DNA from: Sanghuangporus weigelae
Taxonomy: Eukaryota > Basidiomycota > Agaricomycetes > Hymenochaetales > Hymenochaetaceae
Reading direction: 5' to 3'
Assembly: GCA_033182465.1 (NCBI GenBank)
Contig: CP137324.1
Coordinates: forward strand, 62,001-126,000
DNA: 64,000 nt
A program made the position numbers and the translations under genes. Of the stretch, positions 1-11,762 are shown in pieces; within the stretch, counting starts at the first letter, position 1, and the number at the start of each line of letters is the position of its first letter. The notes beneath the pieces were generated by a model that had not been told where the DNA came from, searched no databases, and saw only the letters and a list, made by a program, of their open reading frames with translations.

Positions 1-820
1 CTCGTCGAGGTTTGTTGAGACTTTAACAGAGAAAAAAAGTGTTGATCGCGCTGGCACCTCCGCACTTTATGAGCTCACCGCATCCCGGCCTGTCCCGAGC
101 CGTGATCATCTCTTTCAACTTATGTCATCACCTCCGATGCCAATTCCATTTATTTCTATTGGTCCTCAATATGGATTGGTCAACCGGATAAAACGGAGGT
201 CCACGGGCCTATTGCGGCGCGTGTTTTACGCCCGCTTTCCGTTATCCCGGAGCTTGCTTCCCCTGCGTTGTTATTGGCGCTATATCGTTGCGATAGTTTA
301 GCGGGCAAACTACTATAGTAAGGAAAACACAAACACTGAGGGAAAATGGTGAACAGAAAATTTATACGAAAAGATTGCATAATTGTACAAATACAAAAAC
401 TATTCAAAAAACCGAGATGATCGGAAGTAGAGAAAACCCTATTGAAAAGAGTATAGCGTAAAATACCGTGTACGTAGGGTACCAAGCGTATCATAAAAAC
501 GCACGAATCAAGGATTGACTTTAACCAAAAGACGGGAGGGAATTAGACCGGTGATACTAGTAATGCACAACTCTCCCCAGAACATGAATTGAGAAAAGTA
601 ACGAAAGCATAGAACTAGGTATATAATATAAGGTGGAATAGAATAAGAGAATAGAGGAAACTTGTGAGGAGGGCTATAGTATATATCAGAACCAACGAGT
701 CGGACAGTAAAAAGAACGAACGAGCTTCATAATGCGAACTGATATACAGCAAATGAGCGTTTACAGAAACGAGCATATAAAGAAATCAAACGCGGATAGA
801 AACGATTGTTAGGTGCCTAT
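1..820. other. Geneless stretch, 3' flank of the GATA gene
   Basis: No reading frame here has a convincing start, splice pattern or recognisable motif. The stretch lies downstream of the minus-strand GATA gene that stops at 821, so part of it is presumably that gene's 3' untranslated region. The opening part may be the edge of a gene outside the window, but nothing can be assigned. Confidence 0.5.
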
Positions 821-3800
821 TCACGAAGACACAGATCGCACCGTCGCCGGCACAATACCAGGGGTGCCCGACCCTCTCAAAAAAGACGAAGTCTGGCCAA
901 TATCCGCTTCGGTATACGTCCGCCAGTTATCCAGCGAGCTATTCGAACCATTCGAAGACATTGCAGTAGGCGCAGGCGCAGGAGTAATCATCCCAACCGC
1001 ATTCCCACTCCCCTTCCTTTCCATACCGGCTGCATTATCACCAGCTTCGTTCCCGCTTGAAATGCCGTTTGAGCCTGTTTCCAATCTCAATCCCAGTTCA
1101 AATTCCATTCCTATTCCTCCTTGTTCCCCTCCATCCTCTGATTTCTCCGCAAGACCAACTTTTTCTCTCTCGCGTCGCTCCTTCTCACGTTCCGCTTTCA
1201 ATTGTTCCCGTTCACTTGCAGCGCGCGTCGATGCACGGAGCGTCTCCATGTCGATATCAATACGTGCTTGTGAGCCGTCTGTAGAGGCTGCAGCTTGTTT
1301 ATCTCGCTTTCGGATGAGCTTCGCGTAGTCTGGATAACACAATGAGAATAAAAAAGACGAGAAAAAGCAGATAAGATGACTTACGCAATCCACAAGCATT
1401 GCACAAGGTCCTCGCCCCATCAGGCCCTCGCCTCCACTCGGGCGTCTCGCGAATATTGCAAGAATGGCATTTCCCAGGGGGCGTCGCACGCTGCTTTCAC
1501 CGAGTCAAGCAATCATCAGTATCCAGAAAGAGTCCATCAAAGCAAATTGAAATCACTCACACTTCGTTTGCGGTATTTCCCCTTCGGCGCTCCAGGGCCC
1601 AAGGTCCCCACATTCGTAGCACGTTTACTGCGAATCAAAGCCATGTCCTTCTCCGCTGCAGTCCTGACCTTATCCGTCTCCACACCTCTTCCTCCCATTC
1701 CGCCCATCATAGGCGCTCCTGCAACCATCGGACCCGTTGAAATTGATTCCTGTTTAGATATCGATTCTCGCGCCGAACTTCCTCCAAACTTCGGGACTGG
1801 AGCCGAAATTGAAGCTGGGACAAAGGCATCCTCATCGCTCTCCTGTGCAACGTCCTCCCAAGGTCTCTTCGGGGCCCGCATCCCTCCACGTTCTCTATCG
1901 GCTTCGTGCTCCTCAGGTGCAGGAGATGGTAAACCCATCCCAACACCAGGATAGGATTGCGAATAAGTATGCGAATGTGCATAAGGATGAGGATGATGTA
2001 AAGCAGAGCCTCCGTCGGCACTCTCCGCCAACGCCGCACGTTTGTACTCTGAAAGCAAGTGGATCACCTCTGCGGCCCTACGCGCCATATCCTCGACTTC
2101 TGCCTGGGATGGCTGGGTTGCCGAATTTGCTGTTCATTTATATTGAAAAAATGTTCATTAGCAACCGAGATCAGATATGAAGAATCGGGATAAGACGTAC
2201 CATACCGCACGGCAAACTCGTGTAGCATATAGCACAATTCCCGAACCTGGATGGTTGCTAAGCTTGAACCACATTTATCACTTGATTAATCGATATAACG
2301 TACCTTGGGAAGAAAGTGAGCCTTCGCACTTCCGGGGAGAGGTCCACCGGCATTTCCACCCGCAACACCGAAAGGTAACCCTCCTCCAATAGGTCCAGGT
2401 CCATGGCCAACTTCATGCTCACCTGCTCCCGGGGATATTAATTGACCATGTCCATGCGCTTGCTGGTGCGTCGATGGATGAGAGGATAATGGAGGAGCAC
2501 TACCATAGCCACCACTTACCGCCCCAATAAGAGATGACGATCCCGAAGAACGACCATATGCGGCATGCTGTTGTTGCTGTTGAGGAATATGATGTCCACC
2601 TTGCTGATACCCTACCAATGGAGACTGTTGATGAGGATGTGGTGTTGACCAAGGTTCTGTATTTGGTGGAGGAGCATGATGTGAAGGATGTGACTGAGGC
2701 GGGGGTCCGTACAATGTTTGCGTCTGAGGCATCCCGCGTCCACCATACGCATGTGGTTCACCCTGGGCAGGTGGTGCGGTACTACTTGGGGGTCCCGTTG
2801 CGGCCGGCGTCCCATATCCAGCAGAGTAATCATATTCCCCATACTCCTGTCTCGCATATACCTGGGCACCCCCAGCAGTTGACCCTGCTCCAGTGCCAGA
2901 AGCACCGGGTGGTACATGGGACTGCGATAAAGGTGTATGTAAATGATGGTGCGGCGTATGGGGTGAGGGAAACGTGGTGCCGTATGGCGAATGCGGATTC
3001 CCACTGGCTGCGCTAGAGCTGGTCGCATTTGACGGCGGTCCGATAGCTCCAGTCCCGCTCATCATTGATGTCGACGGTAATGGTGTAGCTCCCATAGCGG
3101 CAGGTGGAGGAGGATGTGCGTAGCCCGTACTCGTGCCCGTGTTATGTCCATAGGCCGACTATTCCGCAGCAAGAATTTTGAATAGAAGAAGTAATATCGA
3201 ACCGGCAATCAAAAGGAATTTAAAAATACGTCGCCGGAAACGATATCAAGTTGTTCCGATGACGCGAAGGGTGACGCGACGACGGAAGAAACGCCCGCCA
3301 AAAAGGAAAAGGGTGCGACAGGTGCGGGATGATGACAAACATAGTCCGAATTCGAATTTGAATTAAGGAGCGCGTGAGATTAGAAGCATATCAATTCAGA
3401 TTTTTTGAAATAAAAAGTTATCCCGAGTGCAACGTGAAGTTACGTCCGCAGCCGTGACAATGTCCGAGTTTCGCACAGACGGAAAAAATGAATGTGTAAG
3501 TAGCGATGAATGAGTGAACATGCTTTGCAACAAAAATAATAGGAAAAACGCACCGAAACCAAAGGCGATCTCGTAACGGGCGACGCGCTGGGCATACTCA
3601 TACCTCCAGCCTGTCCCGCGCTTTGTCCTGCTCCGGTCGAACCAGTAGCCGGTCCGCCGCTCATACCGCCTATGCTGCTAGTGCTCCCAATGCTCCCCAC
3701 GCTTCCTCTTCCTCCACCACTGATAAGACTTTCAGACCGATGGCGTCGCGCAAGAGGGGAAGAAGCATGATACTGTGTAATCTGTCCGGTAGGTAACGAA

Positions 3801-4579
3801 GCTGATGGTCCAGCAGTAAACGAGGAGGACGATGCGGAAGCCGATGCAGAACCAGAGGGTATAGGTGTTATTTGTGAATGCGAGTGAGAATGTGAAAGTG
3901 GTTGAGGTTGCGTAGGAGGAGGAAGGTGATGATGCGCGTATAATTGAGGTTGAGAAGGTCCTGTCGCAGAACTAGAGGGGACCGGGCCTGATGGAGTTCC
4001 CCAGGCTCGTCGCTGTCGGGAAGGAGTGATCACCAGCGAAGCTGGCGAGACAGTACTTCCAACTCCGGACCCGGACCCGCTTGCCGAAGGTCCAGTAGCC
4101 ACAGAACCTGCGCTTTGTTGTAGTTGTGTCTGTTGCTGGGTCGGATGTTGTTGTTGCTGTGATTGTTGTTGTTGTGATTGCTGTTGTTGTGATTGCCCTT
4201 GTTGCTGCTGCGACTGTGTTTGCGCAGACTGCTGTTGCTGATGGAACTGGAAATCCAAATCCCGGATTGAAGGCAGCCGTTCTTGTGGGTATTGGTGTTC
4301 ATGATGTTGGCTTGAATGAGAGCCGTATTGCGCCGAATATCCTTGATAGTGCTGCTGACGCACGGGCGGGGGCGGTGGAAGAGGTAAGGAGGTCGCATGA
4401 TGCGGGTGATGCACGGATTGGGGGTGATACGAAGATGAAGACGACACTTGCGGGTGTGCTGCGCCATAATGCGATGGTTGAGGGGGATGCGGAGGTGGTG
4501 GGTGAGGGTTATGAGAGTGACCACTGCCGAAACTCGGTGGAGGCGGATACATGACTTGTGCAGGGACAGACGAAGCCAT
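821..4579 (-). CDS. GATA-type zinc-finger transcription factor, NsdD-like, poly-Q rich
   Basis: Predicted nuclear DNA-binding regulator of 1036 aa. Six exons: 4579-3554, 3158-2304, 2246-2201, 2129-1561, 1490-1385 and 1329-821; all phases match and the total is frame-closed. The finger is CHSC-x18-CNAC (Cys840, 843, 862, 865), rebuilt across the last intron, and is followed by [11 protein letters not shown]. The 18-residue loop (type IVb) and the HYAKL tail resemble Aspergillus NsdD and Neurospora SUB-1, regulators of sexual development; that assignment is by remembered family features, not a search. The N-terminal half is Pro/His-rich, has a glutamine-rich tract at about residues 111-156, and is otherwise low complexity. 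A basic RKR stretch after the finger could be a nuclear signal. The start is the ATG at 4579; a GTG seven codons upstream is ignored. The target genes and developmental role are inferred only. Confidence 0.9.
4123..4245. repeat. Trinucleotide repeat tract encoding poly-Gln
   Basis: On the + strand this is a run of TTG/CTG-type triplets; on the minus coding strand they are CAA/CAG codons in exon 1 of the GATA gene. The tract is interrupted by Ser, Gly, Thr and Pro codons. It is prone to length change between strains. Confidence 0.8.
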
Positions 4580-5165
4580 GCTCGCCTTAACTCTGTTCAC
4601 GTTTGCGTCCGTATTTCCCTCCGTTTTTAATCCCTTCTAGATTCACTTCCTTCACCCCTGCAATTAGAACGCGTCCGTACTAAGGCCAGACACGGAAGAA
4701 AAATAGACGAAGCAAACTTTCGCAGATATGCAGCGAGATATCGATCCAAAATCGCAAATCGTTAATCGACAATGTTACTCTTTGTCAAGCGGAACCCCTG
4801 GGGTCTGGTAAGCGTGACCCTGGCTCGAGGATGCAAAACACAGTAAGACAACGGCGACCACGTGTCTGAGACCTGTATCGAGATACGGCTTGTCACTACA
4901 AGAAGATCTTGAGTATAGTTGCAGGCTTAGAGTACGCCTAACTGACGAAGGAAAGCAGGTGTTAATTTCACGATAAATATTAACGAGGTAAGGCTTTGTG
5001 CACGTACGTATGACGCTCTGACACAACACGGGACACTGGGCAACACTTCGCAGTTCTGTTCCTTCTCTTTGAATTACACGCGGGGAAGTAAGGTATCTGT
5101 CGTCTGCAAAGGAAAGCACAGCGGAATGGCAGGTCGCCGGTCTATCGCAGGTGCGATCGCGGTAG

Positions 5166-5195
5166 GAAGTCGAAGTCGAAGTCGAAGTCGAAGTT
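5166..5195. repeat. Hexanucleotide microsatellite (GAAGTC)n
   Basis: Four perfect GAAGTC copies followed by GAAGTT, in the probable 5' leader or promoter of the minus-strand GATA gene. Confidence 0.85.
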
Positions 5196-6757
5196 AAGAA
5201 CGAAGATGCAAGTAGGAGTTCGCTGTCAAAAGCTTGTGAACCAAGAAGAGAAGGAGAGGAGGAGACAGCTGAAACCTGACACAATGGCACTGGCACGCTA
5301 GATTGGCGTGTATTATAAGTGACACAAACGAACAAAAAAAGTGCAAAAATAGAACGGAATGGGAGATAGAATTCCGGACGCCTAGAGAAGCCCTGTACGG
5401 CCCTAAGTTGCTGCAGACGGCGGAAGGGGGGCCTTGAAGTAGATGGGGTGAGTGAGATTGTAGATTAGGTGAGTTGAGTCCGAGATGGACGCAGATGACC
5501 TCAGATTCATCATCTTCTTCATTTCCCTTTAGTCCGCTCTTGTCTGTCTGTCTCACTACACGTGTTTTTCTCACTTCCTTCAACCAGATTTTCCGAGTTG
5601 TTTTTTCTCATTCATCTTACACCTCAACGACATTTCAAAAAAAAAAAAAAATACATATATTACGCGAAAATAAAAATAATCTGAAACCAAACCAGAATCG
5701 GGACATGAACCCGCTCATTTCTTCCCTTCTTTTTCTCACGGGCCGTTCCTGACCCCGCACATTTCCGAAGCACTGATCACGCTGTGTCACGCCATCAACT
5801 TCCATCATCAACCTTATCTTCTCTTCTCTCGGCATTCCGATGCCCTGCCTCATCTTCTTTTTCATTATATTTTCTATTGTCAGAACAACTTTGGTAATCG
5901 ATATATTTTGCTATTCATACTAAACTCTCAAGATGCGAGATTTGCAGAGCTAAAAAATCTTGCTTGCAAGAATCTGGACGATCATTCCGTGCAATCAGCT
6001 CCGTTCTGCGAACTAGAAGCTAAAGGAGATCAATGTAAAGGCAACGCCAGTACACCGCTGATTCTAATCGGCATCCGGGTGGCTTTTACGTTAAGAGGTC
6101 CATGTCGGAAGGTTCGTATTCGCGAATAGATACTCCACTGGCTTTCATATGAACTTCCCCTGTCATGGATAACCTGATGGAGAGTCAACGCTGATGGGTA
6201 TGATGAAGAATTGAATACTCCTACCGTGTATAGTCCATAACCCGTTCAGCCTAAAGGCCGCCAACTGATTAAATTTGGCCTGTCAATGATAGGAATGTAG
6301 TGCACTCGTGTCGAGACACTCGCTGCGCGGGAAGTCGAAGACTCAGCAAATTAATTATTAGTTTCGAGCGCAACGGTGAGAATACACGAGTCTTCAGAGG
6401 TGTCTGTAAGCAAAGGAAAGCTCAACATTCATTAGCTCTTCTCTTTCTTAAAGCGCTAGCTTCAAGGTTTTGAATCAATTGCATACAGGCTCCTCACTGG
6501 CGACTGATGCGCGCTCTCTCTCAACATTCTCATCTCTTCGACCCTGTTAGGTGGCGTTACATTGTGATAAAGCGTTCCGGCGGGTAGCAGCGAAGGAAAT
6601 CATGCTTCCCGCCACGTTGCTATGCAACTAACGGTTCTTACGGCCTTATGGTCCCCCGAACCACCCGTGAATGTATGCATAAATGAACGGAGTACGCGCG
6701 AGTAGATGCTACTATCTGCAGAAGCATAAATGTCTGCAGGCAATGTAAATAGGCACT

Positions 6758-7150
6758 TTATCCGGTGATAACATTTTGTACACAGGATTGAGGAAATAGA
6801 ATTTTTAGTTGCGCCTTAGTCCTCGATCCATCGGTCTGAAGCAATGAAAACACTCCGGAACGTCTTGAATTCAGTACGTACAAATAGTCGGCCATTGATA
6901 AATGACGTTCGCGTCCGACCGATAAAAAGGACGCGCTACAATCACGCCATATAGTAGAACGTGGTGCCTCCATGCAAGCACCTAAAAATAACTCGCTAGA
7001 GTGCTGCATCACGAAGTCAACAGAGTCAAATCCAATCCTCTTCTCACCGGCTATCTGCGCAAGTAAATCTGAAGTAATTCTGGCCGATATACCGAGCCTC
7101 GATATCAGATGTTTATTAAATCGGTGTCCAATGAGTGTAAGGATAAACAA
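6758..7150 (-). other. Orphan open reading stretch, 130 codons, unknown
   Basis: An uninterrupted minus-strand frame of 130 codons in otherwise geneless DNA. It has no ATG at its 5' end (TTG at 7150; the first internal Met is far in), so it could be an exon of a decayed gene or chance. The composition looks protein-like, with alternating charged and hydrophobic residues and four Cys, but I recognise no family. No flanking exons with matching phase were found. Confidence 0.2.
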
Positions 7151-8781
7151 AGCTGTTACGAAATCTGTGATAGCTTCCGGAAATTCTCATCACCTCTCCT
7201 GAAAGCGCTTGCACACGTGTGCCTCGATTACCATCGTTCGACTTCTCGCGGGAGTAATTAGTTACCTGCTACAATAAGACGCCTGAGATCGGCGCACGAA
7301 AGAGCCGCAGGCGCTACTAGAGATGAAGAGAAAATTCGTAGGCGCATAAACGCAAAAAAAGAGCATTTATCAGTCTCTTAGTTCACAAATCACAAAAATC
7401 ATATACCCCAAAGAAGCTGAGCAACATACTTTCATCCAGATCTCTTCGACCTCTTCTCGGGGCTATGGTAGCTGCGTAAAGCATCTTCGAAATCCATTTA
7501 ACCTTTTTCTCAAGAAAGTCCCAAGAGAAGGGAGCACTGCGCAGCAGCAGCTGCTGCTCCTTTCCTTACGGCATGCAAACTCAGTCGCACCCACCGAAGC
7601 GCCCGATCCGCCCGATGCTCCCGATCGAGCGCCCTTCATGCCGACAGTGAGATTCGTCAGGTCATTTGAATCTCGGTTAATGTCTCGTCCTCGCCCGATT
7701 GCATCTCGTCAGTAGAGCTCGTCCCGATTTCGTACGATCTCAGAAGTTACATCTCGGCAGGTACTCGCTCACTGTTCGAAGAAAGACCAGATAACCACTC
7801 GCTCATTGCTGGTATCATTTGCAAGCTTATCAGCAGAGCTCTCATAAGTATCGACCATTTATTCTGCCAAGAACAAAGGGTCTTTTGACTCTGAGACTGT
7901 GGAAGCTATGGTTCGTGAGGATAAACCTACCGCCAGGGACGTGAAATATATCAAATTTGCGAGAAGTGATCCGCGAAGTAGGACGAATTCCGGAAATGCT
8001 GGCCACGGCACGCATTCATGGTCTAAATTTTCCGGAGAGACACAGTTACGAAAGGGCAGTATCCACGTACAAACAGCAGCAACAAATTGTAATTGTCCCA
8101 TGCCACGGCCGACCAGAGTTCTGCACCACATATGAAATCAAGTCGATGTACAGAGAAAGATAAACTCAGAAAGTGCTCACCGCGTGTAGTCCTATCAATT
8201 TCCCGACATCTGCGCGTTATTTCCTTTGGAGAGGGGCCTTAGATACCTTCGCCGAGTTTTTGCAATACGGTGGAAGGTGCCGCGCCACTATCGCCATCAC
8301 TTCAGACGTATCACAGGGCCATTTTGAAGTACATAGGATGCACATGCGAAGGCCTGCTTTGAGAGTTCTTTGTATGGCAGTTCGCGTCTGAGTAAAGATG
8401 AATGACAAAAAAAGTTGTCTATCATGTTCAGTGGGTTAGTCTGGGTAAAGGAGTTGGGAGACGAACGCCGTAATGAGTATCAATAGGGTAGGCAAGTTAA
8501 CATCCCGCTCTTCCAGTTCCAGAAGAATGGAAAAGTAGAATACGAGTGCAACAAGAACGCATTGGGTATTCGCTCCACTCAATAACCGGCAGTATCAGAA
8601 GAGAAGTAACGAGCCCAGGAAGGCCCGTGCTGACTCGGAACTGAAATTCCAGCGGTCATAAAATAGCATAGGCATGAGATTCAAGCTGTATAACCATCCA
8701 CCAGAGCTCTCCATTGGAGGTAATGAAGACAAAAGATTACTTCAATGCGGTCGGTATGGGGTATCTTGTTTAGTAGAATGA

Positions 8782-10756
8782 GATGCAAGTAGTGTTCCGA
8801 CCGTATGCGTATAATGCGTATACGGCTTTCCGTATACGGGATACGGCCGTATCGTATAAGAGAAAAACAAGAAAATATACGGCCCGTATATACACGTACG
8901 GCCGTATCCCGTATAGAGTTGGGAAAGAAATGCCGGATACGGCATATGCGCCATATACGGAACTCCACCTCGCATGCCCTTTGGAAGGTATTTGTCCCTG
9001 GGGAGCAGATTTTTTTCTTTGGAAATCATAATTTGAGTGATACCAAGCACGGCAGGACTGGGGTCAGCGAAAATTTTGGTAATATGCAACCAGGTAAGCG
9101 ATTATTCGCACACATCCGGGTGATCACATATATGCTGATCTGCTCAGACAGCTATGAAAATCATCCCTAAGCACCATTATCAGTGAACAGAACCTTCATT
9201 GCATTGAGTTATACTTTGAAAAAATATTTGTTAGTATGTCCTGATGTGGTAGAGTTGCGGAACCTCCATATACGTGGTATTCCCATATACGGGTGTTCCG
9301 TATCCGTATTAGGGTAGGATAGGAAACTCCGAGTTAGCTGTTTCCACAGTTTCCACCGTGGTTTCCCATGGTGTTTCCAATGTTGGCAACACCATAGGCT
9401 GGAAATGGTGGTGTGGAAACTGTGAAAACTCAAAAAGTGTGGGTAAGCTTACCACAAGCTAGAACTAGATAGTTTATCATCTGAAAAGGAAAGTTTTGTC
9501 GAAGCGCATAAGGTAGAGGAAGTATAAACTCGACTAGCCGTGACGCAACTCGCATGACCCTGACCTGCCTCATTTGGCATCACAACACAACACTTTAATT
9601 CAGCCTCCCACAACACACAAACACAAATTTGGCCTCCGTACATCTCTGCAGATTGTAAATACCTACAGATGTATGGTTTTATTTTACAAAAATATTAAGA
9701 ATTAGTCCTCCAATTAAGGAAATAAGTTTTTATATTCTAAATGGCTCAGAACTTATTTTCCAACATCCTGGTGAAGTTTAAGAAAAAATTGAAATTTTGA
9801 CCCAAGAATTTTGCTGCTTCCCAGAAGGATCTGAATTACTAATATGCCCAAATATAGTAATATTATCTATGACTAACACATATTAGTAATAACTAATTCT
9901 GGCTGGCTTCGTGGGTGATGGGAATAGAGAGTCAGACTGAAAACAAGTCTTTTCAGAGACCTCCAGACACAGCAGCAGACTATAGCTGAAGTCTCAGTGG
10001 TTTTCAAGTATCCGAGAAATTTTAACTCGAGATTTTTGCTGCTAGGGTCCTTCCTAATTGGGTTAGATCAGGGTTTCTCAGGGACATCAGTCACATGTGA
10101 CAGCTAGTTGACTTTATACTTCCTCTACCTTATAAGAATATAAATGAAAACAATTGCAAATACAACAATTAGTGTCTGTTAGGGTTTTGTCACCTGAAGA
10201 ACTCGAAATACAGCTCAATCGACTTCACAATATTGTCTTGTATAGTCTTCCCAGTTCACTGCCATGCTCAAGCAATTATTATTATTTCATTGCCTTTGGA
10301 CTTGGGCAATGAGGAGATATGGAAGATGTGATCAATATACATGCAGTTCTGTCGAATTTCTTTGCAATAAATCACTCCCAGTTCACTCAAAGCTTCTTAC
10401 AAGCACATTACGTGCTGAGTGTATGTGTGTGTCAAATGCAATCTATTTTTTTCGACTCAATGTATGTACAGCTTCAATGACAAATAGACAAAATTACTAT
10501 TTTTGGAAATATTATGTAGTACATTGCCATGGGTTTCCAACGTTTCCACCATGTTTCCAATGTTTCCACACCACCCACCTGCTGAGTTTACTTGTGGAAA
10601 CTAGTTTCCACAAGCCCATTTGAGTTTCCTCTTCTACCCTAATCCGTATGAGACCCTGACCACCAAATATACTGTATTTCATACGGTCGTATCCGTATAA
10701 GACTTGAGTTATATGGCCGTATCCATATACGATACGGTTGGAACCCTAGATGCAAG
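8782..10756. mobile_element. Non-autonomous hAT-type element (outer), interrupted by a second hAT element
   Basis: The element spans 8790-10748. It is flanked by a perfect 8-bp direct repeat, GATGCAAG, at 8782-8789 and 10749-10756. The left end reads TAGTGTTCCGACCGTATG; the reverse complement of the right end reads TAGGGTTCCAACCGTAT. Eight-bp target duplications and TAGNG termini are the signature of the hAT (Ac/Ds) superfamily. Without the nested insertion the element is about 0.6 kb and has no transposase frame, so it is non-autonomous. Both arms carry many CCGTAT/ATACGG palindromes, a likely subterminal transposase-binding array. Confidence 0.85.
9302..10649. mobile_element. Second hAT-type element nested inside the first
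   Basis: The element spans 9310-10641 (1332 bp) with a perfect 8-bp target duplication, ATCCGTAT, at 9302-9309 and 10642-10649. Left terminus TAGGGTAGGATAGGAAACTC; reverse complement of the right terminus TAGGGTAGAAGAGGAAACTC (18 of 20 match). Subterminal regions on both sides are packed with GTTTCCA/TGGAAAC words, at 9339-9425 and 10525-10615. The interior is AT-rich and encodes nothing recognisable. It is younger than the outer element, since it splits it. Confidence 0.85.
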
Positions 10757-10908
10757 GTCGAAGGCTAGCCGTGCACCGTGGGGGCACAGCACTAGAGCTA
10801 TGGCTTGACCAAAATTGTACTTTTAATAAGCCAATTGAATTACCAATGCTAAGGATGTAAGATAGTGATGCTTTTCATTGCAACTCGAAGTATGGCTGTA
10901 GATGACCT

Positions 10909-11577
10909 TACAGGCATTTACTGGTCCTTTGAACACCCAATACAGATCCACTTGTACACAACACCACAAACATTTAAAAAAATCTAATTACATATCTGAG
11001 TAGTCTGCTATGGAGGCTATATGCTGAAAATTTTTTGAGCTGTAAAATGTGCAGGAAAAATTAAATTGTGTGTGTGAAAAAAGTAGGGTAAATGTCACAA
11101 AATTAACTCCTTTGAACACGACATAACTGTCACACTAGTGCATGCATGTATTCGCGAGATGCAATCTGCCCGATTACATAATAATGTTGATAAGTCTGCC
11201 TGTCACGCTTTTCAAGTCACCTTTATTGTATGCCTTCTATTAATTCATTGGATAGCTCTTTCGCCACAAAAACTAGGCTGCATGTACTTACAGTAGTGGA
11301 GTACTGATATATCTGCTTTTGAGCCATGCTCAAAGCATGAATGAATAGCAAAATGCATCTGATTCATTGTTTCTCATTGAGTTTCACTGAAATTCAGCAG
11401 TAAATAATTTCTCTGTATTTAACGGGTCATAGTGATTTGCTGAAATTTCGCAGCATTACTCATGTGTATTCTGTCCACCTATGATAAAAATTTCAAGTTG
11501 CAAATTGGAGGTTTGAGTGAGTAAATGTAGGGTGTTCAAAGGAAGGGTACTGTTTAAAGGACCAGTAAATGCCTGTA
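10909..11577. mobile_element. Inverted-repeat element (MITE-like), probable TA target duplication
   Basis: A 20-bp perfect terminal inverted repeat, CAGGCATTTACTGGTCCTTT, sits at 10911-10930 and, inverted, at 11556-11575. A second shared word, CCTTTGAACACCC, lies in the left arm and, inverted, near 11530-11543. The dinucleotide TA flanks both ends (10909-10910 and 11576-11577); no 3-bp or 8-bp duplication fits. This suggests a Tc1/mariner-type non-autonomous element of 665 bp. No transposase frame is present. Confidence 0.65.
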
Positions 11578-11762
11578 TTGAAGAAAAATACCAAATTACT
11601 TCCTAAGGTTCGGATGATGGAATGGCGTGAGAATCCCCCACGTGAACAAAAGTTTCCATAAGTGAACAATCAAATCTGACTTATGGTGACGACGGATGTA
11701 CAGCTTGACAAGAGTCCAAACACCTGTCGTACTAGACTAGTAGTAGGAGTACAGCTACAGCT

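Larger units (their letters stand above)
4580..8781. other. Long gene-poor interval upstream of the GATA gene
   Basis: About 4.2 kb with no gene I can support. The part next to 4580 should hold the 5' UTR and promoter of the GATA gene. It contains the hexanucleotide repeat at 5166-5195, an A-run near 5638-5652 and one orphan open stretch at 6758-7150. Near 7590-7740 there are loosely repeated CGATCTCG/CCCGAT words. Short frames elsewhere use non-ATG starts and have no motif. Confidence 0.5.

Noticed and set aside
806-1954. Several plus-strand frames overlapping the GATA gene
   Set aside because: They are antisense shadows of the spliced minus-strand gene, whose finger and phases are fully consistent.
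2534-3028. Overlapping frames on both strands in the His/Pro/Gly-rich part of the GATA gene
   Set aside because: Low-complexity coding sequence opens alternative frames; the frame in phase with the other exons was kept.
5637-5653. Poly-A run, considered as a retrotransposon tail
   Set aside because: No target duplication or upstream reverse-transcriptase sequence was seen.
10264-10623. 119-codon frame inside the inner hAT element, considered as a transposase remnant
   Set aside because: No hAT dimerisation motif or DDE residues, and the 3' part is simply the subterminal GTTTCCA repeats in translation.
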